5,675 nucleotides of DNA from Treponema sp. (GTDB lineage Bacteria; Spirochaetota; Spirochaetia; Treponematales; Breznakiellaceae): the NCBI GenBank assembly GCA_031259345.1, contig JAIRLQ010000156.1, forward strand, positions 1 to 5,675, read 5' to 3'. Position 1 is the stretch's first letter, and each line of letters starts with the position of its first letter. Below, piece by piece: positions 4,793 through 5,675 of this stretch. The notes beneath the pieces are model-generated. The model worked only from the letters and a program-made list of their open reading frames with translations, was not told the origin of the DNA and did not search any database. Position numbers and translations under genes: made by a program.

Positions 4793-5675
4793 ATGAAAGC
4801 AAAAAAAATTCTTATGGCGGGACTTTTTACGGTTCTCCTATGCGGTACTGCCATGGCAAACGGCCAGCAGGATGCCGGCTCCGGTTCTGAATGGCCAAAA
4901 AAAGCCATACAGATTATTTGCCCCTTTGCCCCCGGCGGCGATACAGACTTCAACGCCCGCTCTTACACCGAAGGGTTGAAGAAAGCCCTGGGGGTCGATG
5001 TGGTAATCGTCTCTACTGAGGGCAACGGCGGGGCCACAGGGGCCCGCAAAGCCAAGGATGTGTCCCCGGACGGGTATAGTGTGTTCTTTGGTTCCTCCGC
5101 GTTCCTTACCAACGAGCTTTCCGGGGCCATTGACTTTGGGCTGGAGGCATTTGAAATGAGCTGTGTCGCAGGCGAAAATCCAGGGCTTGTGATTTGCGTA
5201 CGTAAGGAGTTGGGGGTAAAAAACCTGAAGGAACTGGTGAATTATACCGCCGCGAATCCCGGCAGGCTGCGGATGGCCGCCAATACGGGAGCCACGACCC
5301 AGATTGTCGCCCTGATGTTGAAAAATATCGGGGTGAATGCCAACATCGTGGATGCCGGCGATTCGGGTGGGCGCATCGTCGCGCTTCTGGGCGGCCATGT
5401 GGACATCATCATCAACGCATACGGTTCCATCAAGGACTATGTCGCCTCAGGCGATTTTGTTGCCCTGGGGATTCCATCGGATACCCAGCCCAAGCTGGTT
5501 CCCGATATTCCCACCTGTATTTCCCAGGGTTACAATGTGGTGTTTCCCAGCTATTACTTTTTCGCCTTCCCGAAAGGTACCGACAAAGTAATTGTGGATA
5601 AATTCACCGCCGCTGTGGGCGACATCGCGAAAAACGACAGCGCCTACGCGAAAACCATCGCCGACGCCTACAGCC
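4793..5675 (+). CDS. TctC/Bug-type periplasmic substrate-binding protein of a tripartite tricarboxylate transporter (3' truncated)
   Basis: 294 codons are present of an expected ~320-330; the end is outside the window. ATG 4793 follows a strong AGGAGG (4779-4784) by 8 nt. The N-terminus is an export signal: K-A-K-K, a hydrophobic core, then G-T-A-M-A with likely cleavage before N-G-Q-Q; a cysteine at residue 17 leaves a lipoprotein signal possible. The mature protein begins W-P-K-K-A-I-Q-I-I-C-P-F-A-P-G-G-D-T-D (~34-52), the family's ligand-binding loop signature (P-x-x-I-x-x-I-x-P-x-x-x-G-G-x-x-D). It continues with G-A-x-G-A-R-K-A-K, P-D-G-Y-S-V (~93-98) and L-G-G-H-V-D-I-I-I-N-A (~203-213). 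Such proteins deliver di- and tricarboxylates or other organic acids to TctA/TctB membrane partners, which may lie downstream. It is probably co-transcribed with the enolase-family gene, 243 bases upstream with no strong terminator between. The ligand is unknown; an aldarate-like acid would fit. Confidence 0.9.
   Translation, partial: MKAKKILMAGLFTVLLCGTAMANGQQDAGSGSEWPKKAIQIICPFAPGGDTDFNARSYTEGLKKALGVDVVIVSTEGNGGATGARKAKDVSPDGYSVFFGSSAFLTNELSGAIDFGLEAFEMSCVAGENPGLVICVRKELGVKNLKELVNYTAANPGRLRMAANTGATTQIVALMLKNIGVNANIVDAGDSGGRIVALLGGHVDIIINAYGSIKDYVASGDFVALGIPSDTQPKLVPDIPTCISQGYNVVFPSYYFFAFPKGTDKVIVDKFTAAVGDIAKNDSAYAKTIADAYS

Noticed and set aside
1..5675. CRISPR arrays, tRNA or rRNA genes, riboswitches, phage or toxin-antitoxin genes
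   Set aside because: No regularly spaced long repeats, cloverleaf-like segments, rRNA-like sequence or small gene pairs were seen on either strand.

Overview
The window reads as an accessory carbon-utilisation locus of a bacterium that uses sigma-54. A spirochaete, Treponema-like, is my best guess. That guess rests on the Ala-Asn-Gly-Gln-Gln sequence after the signal peptide of the binding protein, on the mix of mid-GC genes with very AT-rich spacers, and on the amount of gene debris. No rRNA or core gene is present to confirm it.

Left third (1-1180): a debris field. It starts with the 3' end of an IS5-like transposase and its terminal inverted repeat (1-116). An unidentified coding-like stretch follows (117-385, +). 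Next is an internal fragment of a galactarate dehydratase (garD/uxaA family) gene on the minus strand (about 390-780). It abuts the last 49 codons of what looks like a Gfo/Idh/MocA oxidoreductase on the plus strand (781-930). Positions 931-1173 hold nothing I can identify, apart from a 12-bp perfect palindrome at 1145-1156.

Middle (1174-3151, minus): a complete PrpR-type sigma-54 activator (PrpR_N, PAS, AAA+ with GAFTGA, Fis-type HTH). It ends in a small hairpin plus T-run.

Divergent spacer (3152-3367): AT-rich, with several dyads and a perfect-consensus -24/-12 sigma-54 promoter reading toward the right-hand genes.

Right (3368-5675, plus): a complete enolase-superfamily enzyme of the mandelate-racemase subgroup. 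A broken 5' remnant of a garR-type beta-hydroxyacid dehydrogenase gene follows, and then the start of a TctC/Bug-type periplasmic binding protein that runs off the window.

How it fits together (inference): the activator senses a small ligand and, with sigma-54 RNA polymerase, switches on the enolase-family enzyme and carboxylate uptake. Remnants of garD and garR lie on either side, so the ancestral locus probably handled aldaric acids (galactarate/glucarate). It seems to have lost the classical GarD and GarR steps while keeping a different dehydratase-fold enzyme, its uptake protein and its regulator.
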